A stretch of DNA of 64,000 bases from Corella eumyota (taxonomy: Eukaryota > Chordata > Ascidiacea > Phlebobranchia > Corellidae): assembly GCA_963082875.1 (NCBI GenBank), contig OY720100.1, forward strand, positions 9,610,001 to 9,674,000, read 5' to 3'. This document shows positions 35,481 through 47,932 of the stretch, in pieces. The position numbers and the translations under genes are program-made. The notes below the pieces were generated by a model. It did not search any database, was not told the origin of the DNA, and saw only the letters and a list, made by a program, of their open reading frames with translations. Numbering within the stretch: position 1 is the stretch's first letter; every line of letters begins with the position of its first letter.

Positions 35481-36615
35481 CAATTAAAAACTTTGGTACA
35501 TTGCCAATTTGTGTAACGCGCGCGATAAAAAAAATCATAAACAACTTTTAATAATTTAATCTAGTTTATTTTTAATAATGTAGTTTAAAATCTAAAAAAA
35601 AGGTAAATATTGTTAATGTTACTTGCGTGAGTCTTTGTAATAAAAATTACCAAAAAAGTTGTCCTGCTTTAACAATATATGTTTTCGACGTTTATACCAA
35701 CCGCTAACTTCCGGTAAGTTTTTTGTTATCATTTTAGCTTTAGAAATCATTTTAGCGTTTTTGCATGATAATTGTTCATGGTGTGCATGCTTCTTTGGCA
35801 CTTAAATATTTGTTTCAATTTGCTAAGTAGCAATGTTTAAATTTTAATTATTGCAGGGATTTTATCAGGAGCAGCGGTTTCTTACTATGCACATGACGTT
35901 GTTCAGGAATATTACAACCCTCTACTCAAACAAGATCTTGATCTATATCTTAGATTTGAATACGGAAATGCATTATTTATAGGTAACAAAATAGCTTAAA
36001 AATAAAACCGAAATTAGATTAAAAAAATTTTGTCTCATTAAATTTTTTTATTTTACGTAATTCCCAAAAACTAGAGTTCGTAAATTAAATATTTATATAA
36101 TTTTTTTTTATCTAATACTTTCTGTCTAAGGGTGGGCAAGCCTTGTAGTTGGAATACTTAGTTCCTCTATGATTTGTTCATGTAGTGCTTTTATCTTATT
36201 TCGTATCCGAAGAAATCCTCCTCACATCCACGAGTTTCATCCAGTGTCAATCCTTCAAAAACACTCCCAAGAGCCAGTTCCCTTACAAGTCTTTCAGGGG
36301 GGTCCTTCTTCAAACTACTCGTCAGCCAGGCACGTAAATATACAGAAACAGCAATATGCAAACGGAAAATACTTATCTTCCTCGCAAAACAGTTCAAACA
36401 AATTTAACTCAGTTACACCATCTAGCGGTCCCAACAATAACGAAGGAGATCGTAAAAAAAGGCGTCGCAGGCGTTCGTACAGTGAAGAACGGCAACCACG
36501 AAGCGGTAACGACAGACCTGAAATATATACTAATTCAAGAAGTAATCGTTATAAAGAGTCTGCTGACGAAAATACGTTGAAAAACATTCAAAGACCGATA
36601 AAGCAATATGTTTGA
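32520..36615 (+). CDS. Claudin, long isoform
   Basis: Claudins are four-pass membrane proteins that form tight-junction strands and paracellular pores. Exons 32520-32653, 33171-33259, 34389-34553, 35857-35982 and 36131-36615 give 332 aa with all phases closed. TM1 is FGFLLGVISWIGMIGTC. The first loop has the W...GLW...C...C signature (PEWRK, YEGLWVRC, THCDDYN). VLQVCRALIVA starts TM2, VAIIGGVLFGIA with exon 4 begins TM3 (SGAAVSYYAHDVVQ), the second loop is YYNPLLKQDLDLYLRFEYGN, and TM4 follows in the last exon. The long cytoplasmic tail (~130 aa) carries a very basic KKRRRRRSY stretch and ends QYV, matching the claudin PDZ-binding YV terminus. The same first three exons can instead join the terminal exon at 35167. 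Confidence 0.92.
32752..33045 (+). repeat. tRNA-derived SINE family 1 with duplicated head
   Basis: A partial head (CCGGCAGCGTGGTGTTGTA, 32752-32770) is directly followed by a full copy starting again at 32771, with A box, B box (GGGTTCAATCCCC), the GCGCCCTAAAGTAAGGCGCT hairpin and the usual 3' body. It lies in claudin intron 1, sense to the gene. Confidence 0.85.
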
Positions 36616-38606
36616 CCAAATGCCTTAAATTGATTTTGTAAAAAAACGAATCAAACGAAACGTAAAATTGTAAATTTGAAAAGGAATGGAGACACTTTAA
36701 TAATTAATCTCTTCATTTATGCAATTTTTTGTCTTTTATGTAATGGTTATTACTAAAGTGTATTCGCATGTTGAAAGGTTTAGTGTTATAGCGGCTAAAT
36801 TAAACAGGTTGCCCAAATGTCAAAATGTCTCAGATAACACCAGATAAATGAGCTCAAATTTAACCACAAAATCACAACAAAATACTAGCGCCCATAATTT
36901 TGTTAAATAATTTACAACATTTTTATAGTAAACCTTTGTAAAAACTTTGTTGAAACGCGTAGACATGACAGCTTAAATAAAACGATGCCAGTATATCCTT
37001 GAAACAAAAATAAAAAAAATTTAAACAATAAATAATTAATACTTTTCGCTGCCAACTTTATTTCATAAATTTAAAACATTTTTGTATTTCAATGAATTTT
37101 ACAGGTAAAGCAATAATAAAATACGTTTATTTTAAAACATTGGTAACAAGTGCGTTATTTCCGGACTGGATTTAAAATCACAATTATTCGGTAATCGCTA
37201 TATGACGTTGGATTGAGTTTAGTTTTTTTTTAAATGGCCTATTGATTATTATTATTAGTAGGTAGTATTTTAAAAATGAATTTTAATTCTATTTAAAATT
37301 ACTAAACATCTCTAGTATATAAAAATATTATAAAACTTAACGTACTTGTTTCTAAAAATACCAAAAAGCTTTACCGGGCTCAATTTGTAAGTCTTTTTCA
37401 AAGTCATACAGGAAGCACATCTTAAGAAAATTTCTTATTTTTGGCAAATTTAATTTGCAAACCTCCGTGTTGCTTATATTAATCTTAGCAGAATTTAGAA
37501 AAGTATAAGGTTTAGTTTGTTGCACAGTAAAATGTTTACAACAGGGAAGGACATATCATAAAACTGTACATATTTTAAAAGTAAATGCTTGGGGCAAAAT
37601 AAAAACAGACCACTATGGTTCATAAGAAAAACAATAAAAGTTCCTTAACAATTTCTCTTAATACGTTAGTTACGATAGTATGCTTTAAGTCGAATTAAAA
37701 AAAAAAAATTATACCAATTGGAATAGGGTTTTACATTCTTTTTTTGGGTTTATTTTAAGAAAAAGCAATATACGTTATGTGGATATTTGTTTAAATCTCT
37801 TAAATATGTAAACGCTTAGAGAATGTCTACGAGAAAAGTACAGGACTATGCCAAGCAATAAAGCGTATCGAGTTTGAAAAGCTAATGAAATGGTGTTAAG
37901 TTATTTACGCTTACTTGTACGACTATACGAAATATTTTTTTTACAGAGTTCAAGTACATTTTTAATATTAAGCAAACGAGAAGTATAAACAAAAGATTAT
38001 CAACTCTTAAACGAGTGAGTACTCAAATATTTTGTGAAATTATTTTTTAAGTAAAACGGAAATAGCTCATTTATATAATCATACATTAAAGTTTTTAAAT
38101 TCAATAACTGATATTGAAAAAGTATGACAGATCTTTTTAATTATTTAAAAGTCAGAATATGAACAAATTTTAATCTATGTTTATATCAGATAACTTTTAA
38201 TACGTTTTGTTCTGCAAGACTTTAAATTGCATAATGTAAGAGTTATAGCACTTTTGATTGTAAGATTTTAATTTCTTAATAAAATGTTATACTTCATAGA
38301 GAACCAATTAGGCATTTTATTTTATGTTTTGGCTAGGTTAAAGTTACACATGATTTTTTAAGCCACAAAATGTTCGTGACACTGCTACAAGTATTATTGC
38401 ATGACTACATGAATGAACTACTAATACAGTGCAAATCTTTTTGGGTTTTGTTGATATTATATAAATAGTTTTTAGTTACGCCGAAACGGTTAAACAAGGT
38501 GTTAAAATCAATACATTTAGGTGTAGTAATATAGTTTTGTTACTATTTTAGCAATTTTTGCGTTTAGAGTTATACAATTAGGTCTATGTTTGAATGATTG
38601 CTGGAA
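36616..38606. other. Intergenic region between claudin and sphingomyelin synthase
   Basis: AT-rich sequence between two genes on the same strand. The claudin 3' UTR probably occupies the left part; AATAAA at 36976 and at 37026 are possible poly(A) signals. No repeat family, RNA gene or extra coding exon was recognised. Confidence 0.5.
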
Positions 38607-41600
38607 ATGGATATAATGGATTCGGAAAAAGAAAATCTTATTACCGATTCAGATGAAATTGAAGGTTTGACTATATTAAGTTTTTTCAAAACAAATTTAA
38701 ACCATTAAATTATAATTAAAATAGAAAACCTACTTGTGTAAACAAGAGAATTGTTTTCAGCTAACGTTATAGTTAGGGTAAAAATTTAACAAAAATAACC
38801 TTTTTACTGAAAGTAGGTGTGGGTTTTTTGTGATTTGTATGTTAAAAACCTAAAACGATTGCAGAGTCAGTCAATTTCCGTTGTTTTATCACGCAAACGT
38901 TGTTTATTTATGTTAGCAGCCTATTTTATAAATTTTTTGTAAATCCTGACGGCACAATAAAAGTTTCCAATAATAGTCACTATAGAAAACAAACCAACAC
39001 AATCATAACTTAAAACAGTTTGAATTTTAAATGCTTGTGTTTTTAACTTGTAGAGCATGACTTGGCACATAATGACTTGAAACGAAATGACGTCACTAAT
39101 GTAGCTCCAATAAGTGATTTGAATATTGGGCCAAAGCGGGAACTTCTTAAAACTTTGTTTGCCGCTTTCTATTTTTTACTTGGTAAGTTGCTGAATGTTA
39201 TATATAAATCTTTATTTTTCGTTAAAAAATTCCGTTTATTCGCTGAAAAATTCCGTCTTCCTACTGTTGCATGAAACGTGGCCAAGCATGTCAAGAAAAT
39301 GTTGTCGGCCCTAAACAAAATAAAGTCGTCACCAATTTTATGTTAACCACTACATATAATAACAAAATCAAATTTTATTTCTGTTACAAAAGCAACAAAA
39401 AAATGTAGTACCAAGTGGCTTTGTACACACCGCTGTGTACCATGACTTTTGGTTGCTAGTAATCAAATTCAATTAGCTATCATGGTTACAATATGATTAT
39501 GTATAGTTGTCTTTACATTTCCATGAAAATGCTATAGAATTACTAAATTTTCGTTAAAGAAAAAACCATGACTAAAACGTTAGAGTGTAAATTGTTTGAA
39601 AAAAATGATGTTAAAACATATATATATATTTGCTACAGGAGTAGCGGCGTGCCTATTTTCGCTATTAATAGTTCATGAACGAGTTCCTATCAATGTTAAA
39701 CCTTTGCCGGATGTTGTGTTTGAGTATTTTCCATATGTGCACAACACACACGATATAACCGAACTATGTATTGGATTTCTTATTGCTTCTTCTGTGTCTA
39801 TTATGCTTTTGCATAAATATAGGTATAATATGTTTTTTTTAATTGAAAATGCTCAAAAAGTTAAAAAAATATTTAAAATTTTCGTGTAAAGATTTGTTCA
39901 TAACACTTTAGCGTCAAGAACTTTTAAAAATTATGAATATAAAAAGAGGTAAGTGAATCTTGAATTTCGTAGAAACTAAGGGAAATTTTATGGCTGACTA
40001 ATTCAGGGCGTGTTTGGTTTGACTATGACTCATGGCCTTTTTTTACATTTTTTATTTAGTTTAATATTTCCAAATTTCTTCACAGATTTGTTTTAATTCG
40101 ACGCACCTTTTTCCTGTTCGGAACTTTGTATTTTTATAGATCTTTAACAATATACGTAACTACTTTGCCAGTTTCAGAAATCGGATTGGTTTGTGCACCA
40201 AAGGTAGAGAAAACATAAATTTAATTATTCCTATTTTTACATTTTAATTTCAACTTTGGATTTTAAACCTATATGGATAAAATAAAGCAAAAATCCAAAC
40301 TTTTTAAGAAAAAAGAAAACAATTCCCACATTTAAAATGAATTACTAAAATTATAATTTAAATTTAGAGCAATTACGAGCCAGCTTTACTTTTACAACGA
40401 TTTCTCGGGCACGTATTTGGTGGAGAAAATACTCATTTATGTGGAAGTTATATGTTTAGTGGCCACACAATTGTTATAATGGTGACATGCCTTACCGTAA
40501 ACGAGTGTAAGTTTAAAGTTTAAATACAAGTTTTATTCTAAGCCATGACAAAAAGGAAAAAACAACGTTTAGGCAAATAAAAAATGGTTTTGTTTAGTTA
40601 AATTTTTGCCTATTGATCGTGATTTTTAAAATAGAACAGAAAATTAATTTCTCTTTAATCCGGCATAACGTTTACTAAAGCAAAACACTGTTAAATACAA
40701 ATAACATACCTTTATGCCCGATTACAATTATTTGCTTAACAAGGTTAATTTTTGGTCTATATTTTACATTATACATAACGTATCAAACCAAATTTTGAAC
40801 TAAGAAATAATATAAGCTATAGTACATTTTAATTAAAAAAATAACCTATTAGATATATGATTAAAAAAAAAATAATATATAACAAATTGTTTATTTTATG
40901 TTGTTAAACTTATTTTAACTTAAATATTTTAGATTCACCAAAATCATGGAAATTTTTACATTGGGTTTGTTGGTTAGTAGCCTACCTAGCCCTGTCAGTA
41001 ATTTTGATATCTCACAGACACTACACGATCGACGTTGTAATTGCATATCTAATAGTAACAAGATTGTTTTGGTCTTACCATGTATTGTGCAATGTACAGG
41101 TATATATTATAAACATATATATTCACTAAATAAAATTGTTTTACGTTTAGAATATGAAGGTTAAAAATGTTGTAAAATACTATCGACTTTGACACAAATA
41201 TTAATGTTTTACAACTGAAAAACAAATAGACTACCTTGTAAAAACACACACTTTACAACCTATATAGTTAAAAAGAAATACTGGTATTAAAATGTCGAAA
41301 CCTTGTATTTTTTATATTTACCAACCTACAGTTTTACACTAAAAGAACTCCTTCCCTCCCATTAAAAACTTGAAATAATGCAGTTATATTTTATTGCATT
41401 ATTTCAAGTTTTGGTGAGTTTCCCAAAAAAAATTGTGATTTAACCCTCTTAAAACTTAAATAAATGATTTTAATTACTTTTAAAAAATTGCCAATTATAA
41501 AATTACAGATTTTGAAAACTTCCAATGACTTTAATACATTATCTCGATATTGGTGGTTTCCGATATTTCGTTATTTCGAAGTTAATGTAGCATCGGAGGG

Positions 41601-41718
41601 AGGATTGCCATGCGAGTATAATTGGCCGTTCCCTCTTCCATCCTGCCTAGTCAATCGAATAAAACATAAAAAGGGCAAGCTATATCATTGCAAATGTTCG
41701 TCGATAAAAGTGTGTTAA
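38607..41718 (+). CDS. SGMS: Sphingomyelin synthase
   Basis: The enzyme transfers phosphocholine from phosphatidylcholine to ceramide, making sphingomyelin and diacylglycerol, on the luminal side of the Golgi or at the plasma membrane. Seven exons give 334 aa: 38607-38664, 39054-39182, 39639-39822, 40086-40203, 40368-40506, 40933-41099 and 41509-41718. Family motifs are all visible: PLPDVVFEYFP; RRTFFLFGTLYFYRSLTIYV (D2); CGSYMFSGHT (D3, catalytic His196); HRHYTIDVVIAYLIVTRLFW (D4, His239 and Asp243). These give the His-His-Asp triad of the lipid phosphate phosphatase fold. Six membrane spans are expected. No SAM domain is seen at the N-terminus, so it resembles SGMS1/2 rather than SAMD8. In D3 the usual Asp after CG is Ser190. 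The C-tail ends in a Cys-rich CKCSSIKVC, a possible palmitoylation site. Confidence 0.93.
41365..41412. repeat. Perfect 18-bp inverted repeat in SMS intron 6
   Basis: AAAACTTGAAATAATGCA (41365-41382) and its exact reverse complement TGCATTATTTCAAGTTTT (41395-41412) flank a 12-base loop. In transcript form this is a strong hairpin. No pol III signals or known small RNA were recognised around it. Confidence 0.85.
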
Positions 41719-43332
41719 ACGTAAGAGAATGCAAACTGGGAAAACAAAGAAATTCCCGTTACCTGTTCTAGAAAAAATTAAGTTATATCTGTGGTATACA
41801 TTTTTGTTTTTTAATTTTTTTAATTTCTTACATTCCGGTGATAATACCAAAGTACAGTAAATGTTAACAAAAACTTGCTGAATGTGAGACAAAAGTTTTA
41901 AATTTTGATGCACGGGGAGGGGGGGGGATTAACTTAATAGTCCGAATAATAACGCAAAATGAACGCTACAGTTAAAGAATAATGTGGGATCTACTTAAAG
42001 ATGAGAAAAATAATGCCAACAAAGTATATACTATTTTTGTTTCTTTCTGCATATTTTTTAGACACTGTGCCGCTTTTAACCGCCCCTCTAACACCCGTAC
42101 CTTAAAACTATTTCTTTACGTTTTTTCATTTTACTAATAGCGTTAAACAAATATTTTTTTACGTTTAACACAAATAACAGTGCACTTTTAACATAACAAT
42201 AATGTATTAAATTGATTTTATGAAAATCACTTGTTTAAAAAGGTACTAATGCACTTTTAGCCTGACAATGCAAATATGTTTTGGATTAAAAATATACAGA
42301 TTATTCTTTTGTACACAATCATAGAAAAAATGACGAGACTTGTACTGATTTTCTATCATTTTAATAAAAATGTTTATAATATTAAAAATATATAATAAAC
42401 TTTAACTATTACAACTTAATTGTTTTTTTTTAAAAGGTGTCATTTTTAGCCAGCTTTTTACATCTTACATGCGGCATTTTTTTAAATACTAGCAAACAAG
42501 GGTAAACACTTATTCCAATTTTAATCCATAATCGAGATCACTGGAAAATGTTTAACATGGAACGTTTGTGTAAAAGAATGTTATGTAATATAACGCCTTT
42601 TCGAATGCGTTTCAAAACTAAAAAGTATTATGTGCATGTACAAACATTGAAGTCGTAAAAATTTAACGCAAACACAATTAAATATTAAAAATTTATAAAC
42701 TTAATCTTTTCTTGTCAAACGAAGCGTTGTAATATATTAAATTAGTTTTAAAATATAGACATTCGTACACAACAGACCTCTCTTTGTAAAGCAAATGTTT
42801 CGCATAAAAATCATATATATACAGATTAGCTACACTACATAAAGGTTAAAACCAAATAAAAGCTTTTTACACATTTTGGAGTATAAACATGCATAATACA
42901 ATTCAAATCAATTTAAAAAGTGTTGTTTAAAAAAATATCTTTACTTGTTTTTTTTTAAAGCAATAATGAAGCATTTTTTATACATGAAAAAAAAATTATT
43001 TTTGTTTATTTTTAATGCATATATGTAGTAAATAATTTTAGTATTATACCCGACAAACTTGCAAAACTGTAATATTACAACTGTTTTGCTTTACATTTTC
43101 TTTTACGCAGCCAAAAGAGTGGCAGTCATATGGTTTTAAACAAAATTAACTACGCACGAGCAAAAAACTGTTTTTAAGTTTTTTTCATATTGTGTAACGC
43201 AAATAGTTTAAAAAATTCAATAGAGCATAGCTATATACAAAAGTTACATTTTCAAAAATATTATTTTGTGCATTGTGGTACATAATCATTCACAATAAGC
43301 CTAACCGGCGTGCAAGAAAATATTTGTCAGGT
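41719..43332. other. Convergent 3' flanks of SMS and the ankyrin-ZU5 gene
   Basis: AT-rich spacer between converging stop codons; it should contain both 3' UTRs. A run of ten G residues occurs at 41917-41929. No gene or repeat family was recognised. Confidence 0.5.
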
Positions 43333-46300
43333 TTAGTTGAAATCGCTTTGCGAGACTTTCTTTCCTTCAAAAACAAATTCTAAGTTGGCCAAATCATCCG
43401 TTGTCACGTCATTATCAATTACAAGATTCTTATCATCCCGTTCTAACTTTTCCCAGTACGTAGAATCGTAAATCCAACCTTCCTCGTTTTCGTATTTGTA
43501 GACGTGAGGGGGTGTCGGTTCAAGATTAGGCTCATCTAGTTTTTCTTCATAATTTTTGTCCTCATCAGGGTCCGAGTGAGTCGAACGAAAATCGTTAGAG
43601 ATTTCTTCCTCGATTGTAGCCAGTTCTGGGTCTATGGGATGGCGATCATACCGATCAGGTTCCTCTTTTTCTGTACTTTCATCGTGGTATATTTCTTTTT
43701 CACTATCAGATAATGATGATTCAGAACTAATCTCCATTTGGTTGTTCATGAGAGTATCACCACATTTCACTTCCTTTTCTTCGTTGGATAGTGACGATAC
43801 AGAATTCTCTTTAAAGAAAAATATCAATTGGGCCATGACATCAAGTTTTTAAGGTTACAAAGATAACATTTAGTACAACTAACATTTACAACAAAATAAA
43901 ACATATTTGTATAAAAGATAAAACGCTTATATTTACCGTCTGAAGTTGAGTCGCTTACAGATAAATTTCTGCTTTCTAAATCTAGATTTACTTCTACCAT
44001 TGATAAATAATGCGAAGAGGGTCCCTGAATTTAACAAAACCATATCACGAACAAAACGATATCAATGCCAGTTTAATTTAAATATACATCCTGGGGCTTT
44101 AGAATGCCCTTAATATATTATTTCGTTAAATAAACGTAATGAGATTAGGTTTATTTAAATAAACGTAATGAGATTAGGTTTATTTAACATTACGTTTATA
44201 AACGAAATGTATGTGTCACCTTTTTTCTAACCTTAAATGCTAAAGGTTTGGTTTTTTCTCTTGTAAGATTTAAATGCACAGCAACTGTGCCATCATATGA
44301 AGTTTTTAGTTCTCGTGTTGATTTCCACCTGTTACAACCTTCTATGCACATGCCGGTAAAAGCGAGCGACGGGTCTGCTGGGTTGTTTTGTTTTTGAACG
44401 CCGTTTATGTTAGAAGATTGGTACGGATTTCCTAAGAAGATTTAACAAAAATTTGCCGAAAAAACATATATATATATTGTTATCATATGTGGCTCAGTGA
44501 TTCGTCTGTCTCAACATTTATATACAGAAACACAATAATACTAAGCAAATTAAAACACACCAATATCAAATCTTTATTCCTTATAAGTTGTGTTGTATGT
44601 AATTCAAGTTTAAAAACAATTTTAAATTTTTTTTTGATGTGCGAAGTAACGGCACTCTATTTAATTATGACGCAACAATAGGACGATCGTCGTTTCAAAA
44701 TACACAATTTTGTTAGGCTAAGCTTTATTTTTCGGATTAAAAGCAAACCAAAGCGTAAAAAACCTAAAAGTATAATATTTAAAACGTTGTTAACTAGAAA
44801 TAGAGCAACCGGTCTAATAAATCGAAGATCACAGGTTTTAAACTATATATATATGACTGCGACTTTTTGGTTTCGTAAAAAAAATGTAAAATCGCCTAAT
44901 TGTAGTGTATTATAGGCAGGAAGTAAGAAAACTAATAAAACATACACGACTCACTTAAAATTATTTTAAAACGCTGTGTAATTTGATTGTGGTGTCTTAA
45001 ATATACTAGCATATAAGCGATAGAATACGTTTTTATTTTTACTTACTGTGATCTTAGTTGTTTGCGAATTGTATTATTTTTATGCAAGTTTTTTGGACAG
45101 TTTTTTTTAGTGTTAAATGCATATTCTGATATTTTGTGTGTTTGTTTGATTCTATTTGAAAAAGTTGAATAGGATTGTTATTGTTAATAAAAAAGCATTA
45201 AACCTGAAATTAAATACGTTACACTAAAACATCATAATTGATAAAATTCAATATTATACCAACTTTTGTTTGACCATAAGCCACATTGTATAATATAATG
45301 TAGAAATAAACTACTTGAGTTATTTAAAACATCTAAACTTATAATTCAAATTTAATTTAATACAGAAGTTACCTGGCAAAGTAAGCTGCATATCTAATGT
45401 AATATTGTAATTATCAAAATCAAAATCCTCTTTAATGTTGTCACTAGATTGTTCACTCGGAGAAATTTTAAGCTATAAATTCAAAAGTATATAAATAATA
45501 TAAAGTTTGCTTTACTTTAAATTGCCGCATCGTGCTATTAAATAGTTTGCTCAATTAATTGTAGGGATTTCCAGAAGTAAGCAAAATACAAACAGACAAG
45601 AAATGCAAGCAACAAGTATTAACAAAAATCTAAGTACCTAATAATAGTATTTTATTTATTTTTTAATAATAGCTAGTTTTATCACCTTAATTACGGTTCC
45701 CCGTGGGACAGTTTGTGGAGGTACCACAATATCTGTGTTATCCGGAAGATGGATGACTCCATCTCCTCCGCTTCCCTTCCAATAATGATGAGAGTCGTGC
45801 GGCCTGTGTTAAAAAATGTTTAATCATATATGCCACCTAACTAACTCTTTTTCATTTTATTCATAATTTTACTCTTTTTACCCGCTCCTATATTGGTTAC
45901 TATTACAAAATATCTATGTTTTTATAACTATTTTCATGCTTTTACCTCAAAAATATGTATAACTAAATTTTGCAAAACGAAGATTCTTGCGATTTAATAA
46001 ATAAATTATTTTATATATATCATTAGCAGACATAAATTATTTTATTTATATCATTAGCAGACATAAATTATTTTATTTATATCATTAGCGTAATTATAAT
46101 TTATTGCTTTTAAAACATACCCGTAGCAAAGTTCTAATTGATTTTTTTTGTTGTGATAGTTATCGATTTCAGTATAATCGTTCGATGCTACACTTGGTCT
46201 TTGTGATAACGTTATAGGGGGAGTAGCTTTTATTCGATAAGTTTTCTCTGAATAAAATAAATGTCAATAAAGTAAACAAAGTAAATATTTTAAACACTTT

Positions 46301-47932
46301 GACATATATTAAACTTAAAGACCTTCTAACTGCTCTTCTTCACATAATAATATATCTCGTATTTCTTCAGTCGCAGCCACATCTGATGCCTTGTTTCCTT
46401 CTTTATCTCGAATTCTAACCTATTTTTGTAAAACCCAATCGTTTAAACATATTTTAAATTATAAGAATTAATTTGAAATCTACTTTTGCGTGAAACTTTA
46501 GCAGCAGTAGCACCGTCTTGTTCCCACTAACTGAAGCTAAATGTAACGCAGTTTGACCTAATAACAAAACAATCAATAGTAAAAGCAAATAATTAAAGTA
46601 TAACAATACTGACAAAAATTAAATATCTTATTTACAAAGCATTTAATAAAACCTTTATCGTTTTTTAAATTTGGATTTGCTCCAAATCGCAGTAATACTC
46701 CTGGAATCATTGGCTCGATGCCACGCCTGATTGCGCATAAGTGTAACGCAGTGTTTCCCTCAAAATCTGCAACATTTGGGTCGCAATCACCTTGAAGTAA
46801 CAGTTCAATAATCTTAATGTCATTTCCGCCTTCAATGGCACTAAAAAACAAAAAAATAAAGCAGTTTTCAAGTCTTGGCGACCAGATGTTTTTTTTCTAA
46901 CAAAACATTTCTTTGTTATGACAGGATTTTTATAAATAGTGGGTAAAAGCATCACTAACAAATGCGATGTTAAAAAATGGTTAGGATATTGTTATTTGGT
47001 CCTAATTAGTGATCGCCTACACTAGAAAATTTAAATTAACAAAGAAAGGTTATAGCAAAAACAAATAAGGACACTGTAAAACAACGAGCCTAAAATAACA
47101 ATAAACAAACCTGTGCAACGCCGTTTGTCCTTTAATATTTTGTATCTTGCAATTTGGTTTAGCTTGCAAAAGAGTACGGACAAAAACTTCGTTGTTATAA
47201 AAACCAGCAGCTAGATGTAACGCTGTGTTGCCTTCGTCGTCCGTAGCGTCTAAAAAAGCATATCGAAGAATATTAACTGTTTCACAGGCTTAGCTTTAAT
47301 ACTAGCCGGCAGCGTGGTGTAGTGGTAAGAGCACTTGCTACATCACCATGAGGTCTTGGGTTTAATTCCCACTGCTCTCATGCTGTAGCGCCCTTGAGTA
47401 AGGTGCTATAAACGGCACAAACTCCTGATGAGCCAGCACTTAATCAGCAGCATAATTACCGGGCTATTATAGTCTTTATAATATCCCAAACTGCCAAAGG
47501 CAACTCGAAACTGGGTCGGAGTAACTGATGTTACTCTACGTTTAGGTCGCGCATTTGACTTTCTCACATCGAGGATAAAGATATATACAAAAAAAAACTT
47601 TAAAAGCAAAAATTAAAATCGAATTAGGTCACCAACAAAGCGTGAGTTTTTTTACCATATTTAAAATACCGTAATAAATACGAATTTTTTAAATAAACTT
47701 TTTTCCTACCAACGTCTTTGATATGTCCAAGTAGCTTAGACAGTACTTCGACGTTATTTTTAGTTTTTGCGGCACGGTGCAAAGACGTTCGAGAATTGCG
47801 TTCACCATCTGATATTTTTCGGTTTGGATCTGCTCCTTTGTCGATTAACTTTTTAACTTTTAATAACTGGCCTTCCTCCGCTGCTGTGCTTAACTCTTGT
47901 GCACTCTCCTCCGGTGTAAGGTTATTTCCCAT
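43333..47932 (-). CDS. Ankyrin-repeat plus ZU5-like domain protein
   Basis: Not assigned to a named family. Eleven exons give 609 aa: 47932-47710, 47249-47111, 46840-46653, 46557-46484, 46419-46323, 46247-46121, 45803-45686, 45472-45373, 44431-44232, 44024-43937 and 43808-43333. The start MGNNLTPEE fits an N-myristoylation signal (Gly2, Thr6). Residues ~10-240 hold about six ankyrin repeats (KLIDKGADPN, EGNTALHLAAGF, GQTALHSAIEGGN, EGNTALHLCAIRRG, GQTALHLASVSGN, DKEGNKASDVA). Residues ~290-415 resemble a ZU5 domain, starting GDGVIHLPDNTDIVVPPQTV with PRGTVIKLKI, as in UNC5 and large ankyrins. The last ~160 residues are acidic and serine-rich (SSESSLSDSEKEIYHDES). No death domain is seen. It is probably an intracellular, perhaps membrane-attached, scaffold. 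A SINE lies in intron 1. Confidence 0.82.
46000..46091. repeat. Short tandem repeat, ~34-bp unit, about three copies
   Basis: ATAAATTATTTTAT(TT)ATATCATTAGCAGAC is repeated nearly three times within intron 6 of the ankyrin-ZU5 gene. Confidence 0.75.
47306..47598 (+). repeat. tRNA-derived SINE family 1, full copy
   Basis: It starts CCGGCAGCGTGGTGTAGTGG, with B box GGGTTTAATTCCC, GCGCCCTTGAGTAAGGTGCT, AGCCAGCACTTAATCAGCAG and an A-rich tail. It lies in intron 1 of the ankyrin-ZU5 gene, antisense to it. Confidence 0.87.

Noticed and set aside
35619-35801. Minus-strand open frame starting MPKKHAHHEQ inside the claudin gene
   Set aside because: No homology, no supporting context; lies in an intron or 3' UTR of the claudin isoforms.
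45149-45165. ATTCTATTTGAAAAAG, one base from the Ciona spliced-leader exon ATTCTATTTGAATAAG
   Set aside because: It is inside an AT-rich intron, is not followed by a GT donor or a snRNA-like body, and a one-mismatch hit is easily chance here.
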